The notes beneath the pieces were generated by a model that searched no databases, was not told where the DNA came from, and saw only the letters and a list, made by a program, of their open reading frames with translations. 5,996 nt of DNA from Clostridiales bacterium (GTDB lineage: Bacteria; Bacillota; Clostridia; Lachnospirales; Lachnospiraceae), in contig JAAZDA010000227.1 of assembly GCA_012512995.1 (NCBI GenBank), positions 1 to 5,996 of the forward strand. Direction: 5' to 3'. Position 1 is the stretch's first letter; every line of letters starts with the position of its first letter. Of the stretch, positions 1-5,573 are shown in pieces. The translations under genes were made by a program, and so were the position numbers.

Positions 1-319
1 GTGCCACATAGTCCATCATCACTGATAATATCAGCATGCATCTGAGCGACCTGAAAAGGAATCTCCTTCCGATTACCTTTCTGCATAAAAGAGCGAGCGG
101 AATGTTGAGCAGCAGTGACATCCAGCCAAGGGGAAAACCTGTGAGGCGATATATTATCATTGCGACACCGGTCACCCCGGTCATGGGCACGTTCAGGCTC
201 ACGGCAAAGTTCACCGCGCCGATAGCAGCCAGAAAACTGCCTGCGATCTCGCCGGCCATTATCTTCCATTCACGTTTCCAGTTTATTTTCCTGTTAATTG
301 CCTGTATTGTTTTCTTCAT
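1..319 (-). CDS. YitT family membrane protein (N-terminal part, cut by window edge)
   Basis: Translating the minus strand from the ATG at 319-317 gives an uninterrupted 106-residue N-terminal fragment that runs off the window. It has a basic N-terminus (MKKTIQAINRKINWKREWK). A hydrophobic segment follows at about 22-42, then a Gly-rich stretch with MTGVTGVAMIIYRLTGFPLG at 46-65. A second hydrophobic segment with LNIPLAL lies at 67-79, then the basic KVIGRRF, and a third segment begins near 94. The pattern 'GVTGxAxIxxxxxGxPxGxxxxxLNIPL' is what I recognise from the N-terminal membrane domain of YitT/DUF161 proteins, which are about 280-300 residues long with a C-terminal DUF2179 domain not visible here. 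The function of this family is largely unknown. The start lies 1 nt after the DUF4364 stop codon and has no strong ribosome binding site, so translational coupling is likely. Met21 is a less likely alternative start. Confidence 0.85.
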   Translation of the reverse strand, partial: MKKTIQAINRKINWKREWKIMAGEIAGSFLAAIGAVNFAVSLNVPMTGVTGVAMIIYRLTGFPLGWMSLLLNIPLALLCRKVIGRRFLFRSLRCMLILSVMMDYVA

Positions 320-320
320 A

Positions 321-839
321 TTATTTCAGCAGTTCACCCATAAGGAGTCTGTAAACTTCCTCATTCTTCATGAGCCATCTGTCAGCCATTCTCTTCGCCA
401 TATCTTCAGTCGGCACGCTCATTTTGAGTCCGATTATCGGTGAACGATTCTCGTTCACTTCCATATCTACTTCATATTCGCCGGTCGTCTTCTTATAATA
501 ACGCGCTGTGGTCTCGCCCTCTGCGCGAAGCTCCATGCCGTTTGTCTTAAGATAATCATCGCAGTCATTCCTGATATCCTGATTCAGCTCATTCACAAAG
601 AAATTCAGGGTATCCTCGCCAGACTTGGTAATCCTGAGCATAGTGCGACTGCCCATCGTCTCCATCGAAATGAGATCACTCTCATCAAGCTCTGAAATGG
701 ACTGCTGCACCGAAATGTAATTATTCGTAAGATTCTGCGTGAGCAGGAAATCAGAGATCGTCGAGTTCGAAATCGGCTCATCGATCCTGTCCAGCATATA
801 TAAAATTATCAGTTTGTAATCTGTAATTGGCGACTTCAA
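321..839 (-). CDS. DUF4364 family winged-helix protein, TTG start
   Basis: This gene encodes 172 residues when started at the TTG codon at 839-837. Residues 8-85 look like a winged helix-turn-helix: KLIILYMLDRIDEPISNSTI, then a second helix pair around NYISVQQSISELDESDLI (40-57), then a wing (TMGSRTMLRITKSGEDTL, 61-78). The C-terminal half (100-172) is a mixed alpha/beta region ending in an amphipathic helix (MADRWLMKNEEVYRLLMGEL). Arrangement and length match DUF4364, a Clostridia-associated family of predicted DNA-binding proteins without an assigned role. I prefer the TTG because AAGGGGAG stands 8 nt upstream and because it gives the usual family length. An ATG at 890 would add 17 residues, overlap the malic enzyme gene by 37 nt and leave that ribosome binding site inside the gene. 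It sits 14 nt after malic enzyme and 1 nt before yitT. A regulatory role, perhaps autoregulation, is inference only. Confidence 0.88.
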   Translation of the reverse strand: MKSPITDYKLIILYMLDRIDEPISNSTISDFLLTQNLTNNYISVQQSISELDESDLISMETMGSRTMLRITKSGEDTLNFFVNELNQDIRNDCDDYLKTNGMELRAEGETTARYYKKTTGEYEVDMEVNENRSPIIGLKMSVPTEDMAKRMADRWLMKNEEVYRLLMGELLK

Positions 840-847
840 AACAGCAT

Positions 848-855
848 CTCCCCTT
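848..855 (-). promoter_or_regulatory. Ribosome binding site deciding the TTG start of the DUF4364 gene
   Basis: The minus strand reads AAGGGGAG, then 8 nt (ATGCTGTT), then TTG. The AA of this site is shared with the TAA stop codon of the malic enzyme gene, so terminating ribosomes sit on the initiation site. The ATG inside the spacer opens a frame that ends after three codons (ATG CTG TTT TGA), so it is not a start for this gene. Confidence 0.75.
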
Positions 856-2029
856 ATAAGATTTCCAGTGTGTTTTCCGGTGTAATACATTCCTCAACAG
901 CCTTGGATACGGCTTCGGCGCATCTCTTATCAAATGGTTCAGGGAGAATAAAGTCTTCATCCAGCCTGTCATCCGGCACGAGTGATGCAAGTGCCTTAGC
1001 CGCTGCGAGCTTCATATCCTCTGTAATCTGCCTTGCGTGTCCCTCGAGCGCTCCTTTGAATATTCCGGGGAAAACAAGTACGTTATTTACCTGGTTGGGG
1101 AAGTCGCTCCTACCGGTTCCGATCACGCGTGCGCCGCCCGCCTTTGCCTCATCGGGATATATTTCAGGAACAGGGTTCGCCATTGCAAAAATGATAGCAT
1201 CGCTGTTCATTGTCTGCACCATTTGTTTTGTCACGACGCCCGGCGCTGAAACTCCGATGAAAATATCCGCCCCGACAAGTGCGTCAGCGAGTGATCCGGA
1301 CTTGTCCTCAAGGTTAGTCACTTCAAGCATCTCTTTCTTGATCCAGTTGAGTCGCTCAGACTTGCTGGAAATTATACCTTTTGAATCGCAGAGCGTCAGC
1401 GTCCTGAAGCCGTATGACAGGAGAAGCTTTGATATTGCGATTCCTGCGGCTCCTGATCCGTTTACAACAATCCTGCAGTCTTCTTTCTTCTTGCAGGTGA
1501 GCTTCAGCGCATTAATGATTCCCGCGAGAACTATGATCGCAGTGCCGTGCTGATCGTCATGAAATACCGGAATATTCATTGTCTCTCTGAGCCTGCGTTC
1601 CACTTCAAAACATCTCGGTGCGCTGATATCTTCGAGGTTGATGCCGCCGAATGTAGGCTCCAGCATCTGGACTGTCTTTACGATTTCATCCACATCCTGT
1701 GTCGCTATACAGATAGGGAAAGCATTAACTCCGCCGAACTCCTTGAAGAGCACCGCTTTTCCCTCCATTACTGGCATTGCCGCGTCGGGTCCGATATTGC
1801 CGAGTCCCAGGACTGCTGATCCATCAGATACGACTGCGATCGTGTTCTGTTTGATCGTATATTTATAGGCCGCGCTCTTGTCATTCGCGATGACCTTGCA
1901 GGGTTCAGCTACGCCCGGCGTATAAGCGAGCGCCAGATCCTCTCTTGTTTTGACAGGTACCTTTGAATCAGTAGATATCTTGCCTTTCCATTCCCTGTGA
2001 AGTTCCAGTGCTTTTTCTGCTTTAGTCAT
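854..2029 (-). CDS. Malic enzyme, short bacterial form (malate to pyruvate + CO2)
   Basis: This 391-residue cytosolic enzyme oxidatively decarboxylates L-malate to pyruvate with reduction of NAD(P)+ and a divalent metal. The N-terminal malic domain carries the catalytic Tyr36 in AYTPGVAEPC (35-44), SDGSAVLGLGNIGP (68-81) and the catalytic Lys91 in GKAVLFKEFGG (90-100). Metal ligands are Glu133 and Asp134 in NLEDISAPRCFE, with Asp158/Asp159 in FHDDQHGTA. The NAD-binding domain has GSGAAG at 191-196, FAMANPVPEI at 281-290 and the signature RSDFPNQVNNVLVFPGIF at 307-324. Length fits the ~390-410 residue bacterial class (B. subtilis YtsJ type), not the ~560-residue MaeA type or the phosphotransacetylase-fused MaeB type. 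Asp215 ends the second Rossmann strand, but malic enzymes of both cofactor types can carry Asp there, so NAD versus NADP cannot be decided. The start is supported by GGGAG 9 nt upstream (2039-2043). It is the second gene of the rarA unit. Confidence 0.97.
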   Translation of the reverse strand: MTKAEKALELHREWKGKISTDSKVPVKTREDLALAYTPGVAEPCKVIANDKSAAYKYTIKQNTIAVVSDGSAVLGLGNIGPDAAMPVMEGKAVLFKEFGGVNAFPICIATQDVDEIVKTVQMLEPTFGGINLEDISAPRCFEVERRLRETMNIPVFHDDQHGTAIIVLAGIINALKLTCKKKEDCRIVVNGSGAAGIAISKLLLSYGFRTLTLCDSKGIISSKSERLNWIKKEMLEVTNLEDKSGSLADALVGADIFIGVSAPGVVTKQMVQTMNSDAIIFAMANPVPEIYPDEAKAGGARVIGTGRSDFPNQVNNVLVFPGIFKGALEGHARQITEDMKLAAAKALASLVPDDRLDEDFILPEPFDKRCAEAVSKAVEECITPENTLEIL

Positions 2030-2067
2030 TTTTCAAAACTCCCATCATATTTTTTTGTAAAAACATA

Positions 2068-3444
2068 TCAGTCTTTGCGCTTCTTGTCCCGTGGAGACAA
2101 CTCCTCGGGCTTAGTATACTTGCTCTCTCCGGTGAGTCTGGCCATGCGCTTTCTCACATCGGCTTCGTGTCCGTTCTCCGATGGATTGTAGAGATTGGCT
2201 CCACTCACTTCATCCGGCAGATACTGCTGTCCCGAATAGTGCTCTGTATACAGGTGCGCATATTCGTAACCGATGCCCCGGCCCAGTTTTTGCGAGGACT
2301 TATAATGTGCATCCTGCAAGTACGGTGGGATCGGCAGCGAGCCTGTCTTTTCCACAAGTGCCATCGCATCAAATATTGAGTTGACAGCGGTGTTGCTCTT
2401 CGGAGCCGTCGCAACATATTCAGCGGCCTGGGCGAGCACTATCTGTGATTCCGGCATTCCGAGTCTCTCGCAGGCAAGCGAACAATTCGTCGCAACTACA
2501 ATTGCGTTCGGATCCGCGTTTCCTACATCCTCGGCTGCACAGATCATTATACGTCTCGCAATAAACTCAGGTTCTTCTCCTGCGCTCAGCATCCGTGCCA
2601 GATAATAGACCGCAGCGTCAGGATCAGACCCTCTCATGCTTTTTATAAAAGCCGAAATTGTATCGTAGTGATTATCCCCGTTTTTATCGTATCTTGCAAC
2701 ACGCTTCTGAATACAATTTCTTGCAACTTCCTGCGTAATGTGTATCTTTCCATCCGATGGATCAGGTTCAGTAGTAAGGACTGCGATCTCAACCGCGTTG
2801 AGTGCGTGCCTGGCATCCCCATTCGCGATATCTGCAAGAAAGTCCTCGGCATCCTCATCGATCTCGGCACCGTATGAACCCATGCCCTTTTCCTTGTCGT
2901 AGACCGCGCGGTGTACAAGGGTTTTGACATCTTCTGCTGACAGAGGCCTCAGTTCGAAGACTGTTGATCTCGAAATAAGAGCTCCGTTCACCTCAAAATA
3001 CGGGTTCTCCGTCGTCGCACCGATAAGTGTCACCGTCCCGTCTTCTACGAAAGGGAGCAGATAATCCTGCTGACTCTTGTTGAAGCGGTGTATCTCGTCC
3101 ACGAACAGTATCGTTTTCTTCTGATACATGGCAAAACGCTCTTTCGCCGCGTTTATCGCCTCTTCCATGTCCTTCTTGCCGGCAGATGTCGCATTGAGCT
3201 GCACAAACTGCGCACTCGTCGTGTGCGCTATTACCTGCGCAAGCGTGGTTTTGCCTGTTCCCGGAGGCCCGTAGAAAATGATCGATCCGAGCTTGTCAGC
3301 CTTGATTGCGCGGTACAGCAGCTTATCCTTACCTATAATATCCTGCTGACCCACAACCTCTTCGAGCGTCGTCGGGCGCAGCCTTGCTGCAAGCGGCGAT
3401 TCACTGCTCTTATTCTTTTGTGATGCGTATTCAAATAAGTCCAT
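2068..3444 (-). CDS. rarA: Replication-associated recombination protein A (RarA/MgsA, AAA+ ATPase)
   Basis: This 458-residue clamp-loader-like AAA+ ATPase acts at stalled or gapped replication forks; the family (E. coli RarA/MgsA, yeast Mgs1, human WRNIP1) interacts with SSB and forms tetramers. All core motifs are intact: the N-terminal LAARLRPTTLEEVVGQQ (18-34), Walker A GPPGTGKT (59-66), Walker B ILFVDEIHRFNKSQQD (112-127, Asp116/Glu117), sensor 1 GATTEN (142-147), a candidate arginine finger Arg159 in LISRSTVF, and sensor 2 GDARHALN (209-216, Arg212). The C-terminal oligomerisation region follows, with KSMRGSDPDAAVYYLARML (268-286) and RRIMICAAEDVGNADP (297-312). The tail from about 425 is charged and ends in lysines and arginines. 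The length is slightly above the usual 420-450. The MDLFEYA start is typical of clostridial RarA, and an in-frame TAA just upstream excludes a longer form. The likely promoter lies at 3497-3505. Confidence 0.97.
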   Translation of the reverse strand: MDLFEYASQKNKSSESPLAARLRPTTLEEVVGQQDIIGKDKLLYRAIKADKLGSIIFYGPPGTGKTTLAQVIAHTTSAQFVQLNATSAGKKDMEEAINAAKERFAMYQKKTILFVDEIHRFNKSQQDYLLPFVEDGTVTLIGATTENPYFEVNGALISRSTVFELRPLSAEDVKTLVHRAVYDKEKGMGSYGAEIDEDAEDFLADIANGDARHALNAVEIAVLTTEPDPSDGKIHITQEVARNCIQKRVARYDKNGDNHYDTISAFIKSMRGSDPDAAVYYLARMLSAGEEPEFIARRIMICAAEDVGNADPNAIVVATNCSLACERLGMPESQIVLAQAAEYVATAPKSNTAVNSIFDAMALVEKTGSLPIPPYLQDAHYKSSQKLGRGIGYEYAHLYTEHYSGQQYLPDEVSGANLYNPSENGHEADVRKRMARLTGESKYTKPEELSPRDKKRKD

Positions 3445-3453
3445 AATTTATAT

Positions 3454-3471
3454 ATGAAGCTTCCTTTTCAT
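3454..3471 (-). promoter_or_regulatory. rarA leader: distant Shine-Dalgarno in the loop of a small inverted repeat
   Basis: The best ribosome binding site for rarA, AAGGA at 3462-3466, is 17 nt from the ATG, longer than the usual 5-10. It lies in the 8-nt loop between ATGAA and TTCAT (minus strand), a possible 5-bp stem. Folding would leave 9 nt between the stem and the start codon and could bring the site closer in space. The stem is AT-rich and weak, so this may be chance and the gene may simply be weakly translated. Confidence 0.35.
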
Positions 3472-3496
3472 CAAAACAAGTGTTCCTGCAACTTGC

Positions 3497-3505
3497 ATTA
3501 TACCA
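3497..3505 (-). promoter_or_regulatory. Extended -10 promoter for the rarA-malic enzyme-DUF4364-yitT unit
   Basis: The minus strand reads TGGTATAAT: a perfect TATAAT (3497-3502) with the TG of an extended -10 element. The hexamer 17 nt upstream (AAGAGC at 3520-3525) matches TTGACA poorly, so the extended -10 would have to carry recognition by the housekeeping sigma factor. The predicted transcript start is near 3490, giving a leader of about 45 nt. The element begins within a few bases of the T-run of the upstream terminator. Confidence 0.7.
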
Positions 3506-3508
3506 TAG

Positions 3509-3540
3509 AAAAAGCCGTGGCTCTTTTCGAGTCACGGCTC
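3509..3540 (-). terminator. Rho-independent terminator of the sugar ABC transporter operon
   Basis: On the minus strand AGCCGTG (3533-3539) pairs with CACGGCT (3513-3519). After one A-C mismatch, CTC/GAG extends the stem around a GAAAA loop. A TTTTT run (3509-3513) follows, its first T shared with the stem. There is no T-run on the other side, so it acts on minus-strand transcripts only. It ends the transcript of the two permease genes and lies directly ahead of the rarA promoter. Confidence 0.9.
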
Positions 3541-3619
3541 CTTCGCGTTCCTTACTGATCCGGAGACCAGGTCGGAACATATCGATAAATTGCCAGGCAG
3601 GGGCAAATATCAACCAATT
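3541..3619 (-). other. 79-nt untranslated tail between permease stop codon and terminator
   Basis: I see no credible gene here. It holds two small inverted repeats on the minus strand: TTGCC/GGCAA (3602-3606 with 3590-3594, 7-nt loop) and GTTCC/GGAAC (3574-3578 with 3547-3551) enclosing a CCG/CGG pair. With the following terminator it could fold as a structured 3' end, but the stems are short and no known RNA family is recognised. Confidence 0.4.
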
Positions 3620-4519
3620 TCAGCCTTTAACAGCGCCTGCTACCATGCCCTTTATGATCTGCTTCGAGAAACCGAAGTACAGGATAACAATAGGAAGCAT
3701 AGTGATCAGCATGCCGGCCATGATCTTCGGATAGTCAGAGGCAAACTGACCCTTGAAGTTGGTCATCGCAAGCGGAACTGTCTGTAATGCCACGTTCTTG
3801 GAGCAAAGCACCAATGCGAACGAGAATTCATTCCAGCATGAGAATGTCTGGATGATAGCAACAGTTACAAGCATCGGACGCGTCACCGGCAGGATGATGT
3901 TGAACAATGTGTTTGTAAATGTGCTTCCGTCTATGGCTGCCGCTTCCTCAAGTTCCACAGGAACCGACTTGATAAACGATTCTATCAGGAATACCGCTAT
4001 TGGCAGACCAAACGCCACGTATGGAATTATCAGTGTGAACCATTTGTTAGCCAATCCGAAATCATTGAAAACAATATAAATAGGAACCAGCAGTGAATGT
4101 ACCGGGATAAGCATGCCCATAAGGAAAAGGACATAGATCACACGGTTCATCTTGAACTCTATTCTTGCAAGAAGATAGCCTATGATAAAGCCAAAAAGCA
4201 GAATAAAGAGCAATGAAAGAACTGTAGTTCTTGTTGAATTTATCATTGAAGCACCGATATGGTAGTCTTTGTTCGAAAGGACTTTTACATAGTTAGACCA
4301 TGTCGGTTCCGTCGGCAATCCGATGATATCCGCATTGAACTGTCTCTTGAGCTTCAATGACGAATAGAACATCCATACAAGCGGGAAAATGCAGGACAGT
4401 GAGAACAATATCATAACTGCATTTATAACAACCGCTGCTACTCCTGTTCCAAAACGCTGTCCAGGGGTCCTTGCGCTCTTGACCTTAGTCATGACGATCT
4501 TATCATTCTTCTTAGCCAT
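3620..4519 (-). CDS. Carbohydrate ABC transporter permease, MalG/AraQ type (CUT1)
   Basis: This 299-residue inner membrane subunit forms half of the channel of a binding-protein-dependent sugar importer. A basic N-terminus (about 25 residues) precedes predicted membrane segments near 29-52, 97-119, 126-150, 161-182, 206-227 and 264-286. The EAA loop that docks on the ATPase is present: EEAAAIDGSTFTNTLFNIIL followed by P (191-211). The short extracytoplasmic stretch after segment 1 (LKLKRQFNADIIGLPTEPTW SNY, about 55-77) and the C-terminus (FSKQIIKGMVAGAVKG) are typical of the MalG-like partner. The start codon directly abuts the stop codon of the first permease (TAAATG), with AAGGGGG 8 nt upstream inside that gene, pointing to coupled translation. 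The substrate cannot be read from the sequence beyond 'probably an oligosaccharide or glycerol-phosphate-like solute', the usual range of this family. Confidence 0.95.
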   Translation of the reverse strand: MAKKNDKIVMTKVKSARTPGQRFGTGVAAVVINAVMILFSLSCIFPLVWMFYSSLKLKRQFNADIIGLPTEPTWSNYVKVLSNKDYHIGASMINSTRTTVLSLLFILLFGFIIGYLLARIEFKMNRVIYVLFLMGMLIPVHSLLVPIYIVFNDFGLANKWFTLIIPYVAFGLPIAVFLIESFIKSVPVELEEAAAIDGSTFTNTLFNIILPVTRPMLVTVAIIQTFSCWNEFSFALVLCSKNVALQTVPLAMTNFKGQFASDYPKIMAGMLITMLPIVILYFGFSKQIIKGMVAGAVKG

Positions 4520-5422
4520 TTATTCCACCCCCTTATCTCTCATAATGAAGTTGACGAGCCACTGAGAGAATCCTATGACTACAAGGGATACAACAAATAT
4601 AGCTACAGAAATGCAGGCGCCATAGCCGAGGTTCTGATTCTTGAAGGATACAATGTATCCGTACAAGGCCATAACCATTGTGGATGTGCCCGGTCCACCT
4701 GTTCCTTTCGTCATCGAATAAATGTGGTCGAATACCTTCATGTTTCCTGAAACGCAGAGGGTAATGCAAACAAGGAGACTGTTCTTGATAAGCGGAAGTG
4801 TTATATACACGGCTCTCTGCCATGCATTGGCGCCATCGAGTTCAGCGACCTCGAATATTTCCGTATCAACTGCTGCGATTGCCGCCAGCAGAATAACCAT
4901 ATAGTAACCAATGAACTGCCATACAAGAGGAATTGAAACGAGCTGAAGAACAATGTTCTTGTTGCTCATCCAGTTCTGCTGAAGTTCTTCATGTCCTATG
5001 GCTCCGAGGAACCAGTTGAGAATACCTCTTCTCTGATCGTAAACCATCTTCCAGATCATACCTATGTAAACAGCCGATATCGTGCTCGGGAAGAAACCAA
5101 AAGTACGATGTATGCCCTTAAGTTTGCAGAGGTTTGAGTTGACCAGAAGAACGTTGATGAAAGCAATTCCTATCTGACCTACTATACAAACTATAACAAT
5201 GAAAATATTATGCTGGAAAGCCTGCCAGAATACGTTGTCGTGTATCAGCTGTACATAGTTGTCAATGCCGATGAACGTCTTCTGCGGACCGCCCTTCCAC
5301 TGGAAGAAACTGTACGCCAGTGCAACAACCAGTGGTACAAAAACAGAAAAGATGTACCAGATAAGCGGAATGAGCAAGAATCCCCAGACCACTCGCATTT
5401 TCGGTTTTATTGCATTTAACAT
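4520..5422 (-). CDS. Carbohydrate ABC transporter permease, MalF/UgpA type (CUT1)
   Basis: This 300-residue inner membrane protein pairs with the MalG-type permease encoded next. Predicted membrane segments lie near 13-38, 74-96, 108-127, 158-183, 205-224 and 267-293. After segment 1 comes SFFQWKGGPQKTFIGIDNYVQLI (38-60), the usual 'GLxNY' region of MalF-like proteins. The EAA loop is EVAELDGANAWQRAVYITLP (191-210). The conserved MTKGTGGPGTSTMVM (237-251) lies before the last segment. Length fits the short, roughly 290-320-residue Gram-positive form, without the large periplasmic insertion of E. coli MalF. The start is well supported by AAAAGGGGG (5430-5438), 7 nt upstream. The gene is separated from the binding-protein gene by 151 nt containing a hairpin terminator, so the permeases are probably expressed at a lower level than the binding protein. 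Confidence 0.95.
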   Translation of the reverse strand: MLNAIKPKMRVVWGFLLIPLIWYIFSVFVPLVVALAYSFFQWKGGPQKTFIGIDNYVQLIHDNVFWQAFQHNIFIVIVCIVGQIGIAFINVLLVNSNLCKLKGIHRTFGFFPSTISAVYIGMIWKMVYDQRRGILNWFLGAIGHEELQQNWMSNKNIVLQLVSIPLVWQFIGYYMVILLAAIAAVDTEIFEVAELDGANAWQRAVYITLPLIKNSLLVCITLCVSGNMKVFDHIYSMTKGTGGPGTSTMVMALYGYIVSFKNQNLGYGACISVAIFVVSLVVIGFSQWLVNFIMRDKGVE

Positions 5423-5489
5423 AAGTGTGCCCCCTTTTCTTTGTTGATGTTGATACTCTCAATTACATGCCTGGACTTTATGTTTCTGT
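5423..5489 (-). other. Leader of the permease genes
   Basis: This stretch lies between the intercistronic hairpin and the first permease. Apart from the strong ribosome binding site at 5430-5438 I see no convincing promoter; TGTAAT at about 5461-5466 is the nearest thing to a -10 box and has no good -35 partner. The permeases are therefore most simply expressed by readthrough from the binding-protein gene. Confidence 0.4.
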
Positions 5490-5532
5490 AAAAATGAAGG
5501 ATCCCAGTCCCTTTTGAGGATCGGGATCCTTC
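5490..5532 (-). terminator. Intercistronic hairpin/partial terminator between binding protein and permeases
   Basis: On the minus strand GAAGGATCCC (5523-5532) pairs perfectly with GGGATCCTTC (5496-5505). Inside it, TCC/GGA can add three pairs around a loop containing TCAAAA. An A and then TTTTT (5490-5494) follow the stem. It begins 41 nt after the stop codon of the binding-protein gene. Such a hairpin after the first gene of a sugar importer operon typically ends most transcripts, or protects their 3' ends, so the binding protein is made in excess over the permeases. Confidence 0.88.
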
Positions 5533-5573
5533 GTCACTTACATTAAACTTAAGTTCGGAAGAAATTCTCCGGA

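Noticed and set aside
36..443. 135-residue open frame on the plus strand
   Set aside because: It is antisense to the YitT fragment and the DUF4364 C-terminus, both of which read as recognisable families. No credible ribosome binding site or domain.
870..1553. 227-residue open frame on the plus strand opposite malic enzyme
   Set aside because: It lies wholly antisense to a gene with intact catalytic motifs, is Ser/Ala-rich low-complexity in character, and matches no family I recognise.
2030..2067. Possible terminator or promoter in the 38-nt gap between rarA and malic enzyme
   Set aside because: It is AT-rich with T and A runs but shows no stable GC stem before a T-run and no paired -35/-10 boxes. 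Only the malic enzyme ribosome binding site is supported.
2205..2930. Shadow frames within rarA (70 and 95 residues on the minus strand, several on the plus strand)
   Set aside because: They sit inside the continuous RarA frame, which carries all AAA+ motifs without interruption. Their translations are Arg/Ser-rich and featureless.
3431..3613. 60-residue minus-strand frame spanning the terminator and rarA promoter
   Set aside because: It would translate through the intrinsic terminator and the -10 element, overlaps the rarA start, and has no family resemblance.
4533..4823. 96-residue minus-strand frame inside the MalF-type permease
   Set aside because: It is an out-of-frame shadow of the permease, whose own frame has the EAA loop and membrane segments.
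5262..5462. 66-residue minus-strand frame overlapping the first permease start
   Set aside because: It is out of frame with the permease, lacks a ribosome binding site at its start, and has a composition unlike a real small protein.
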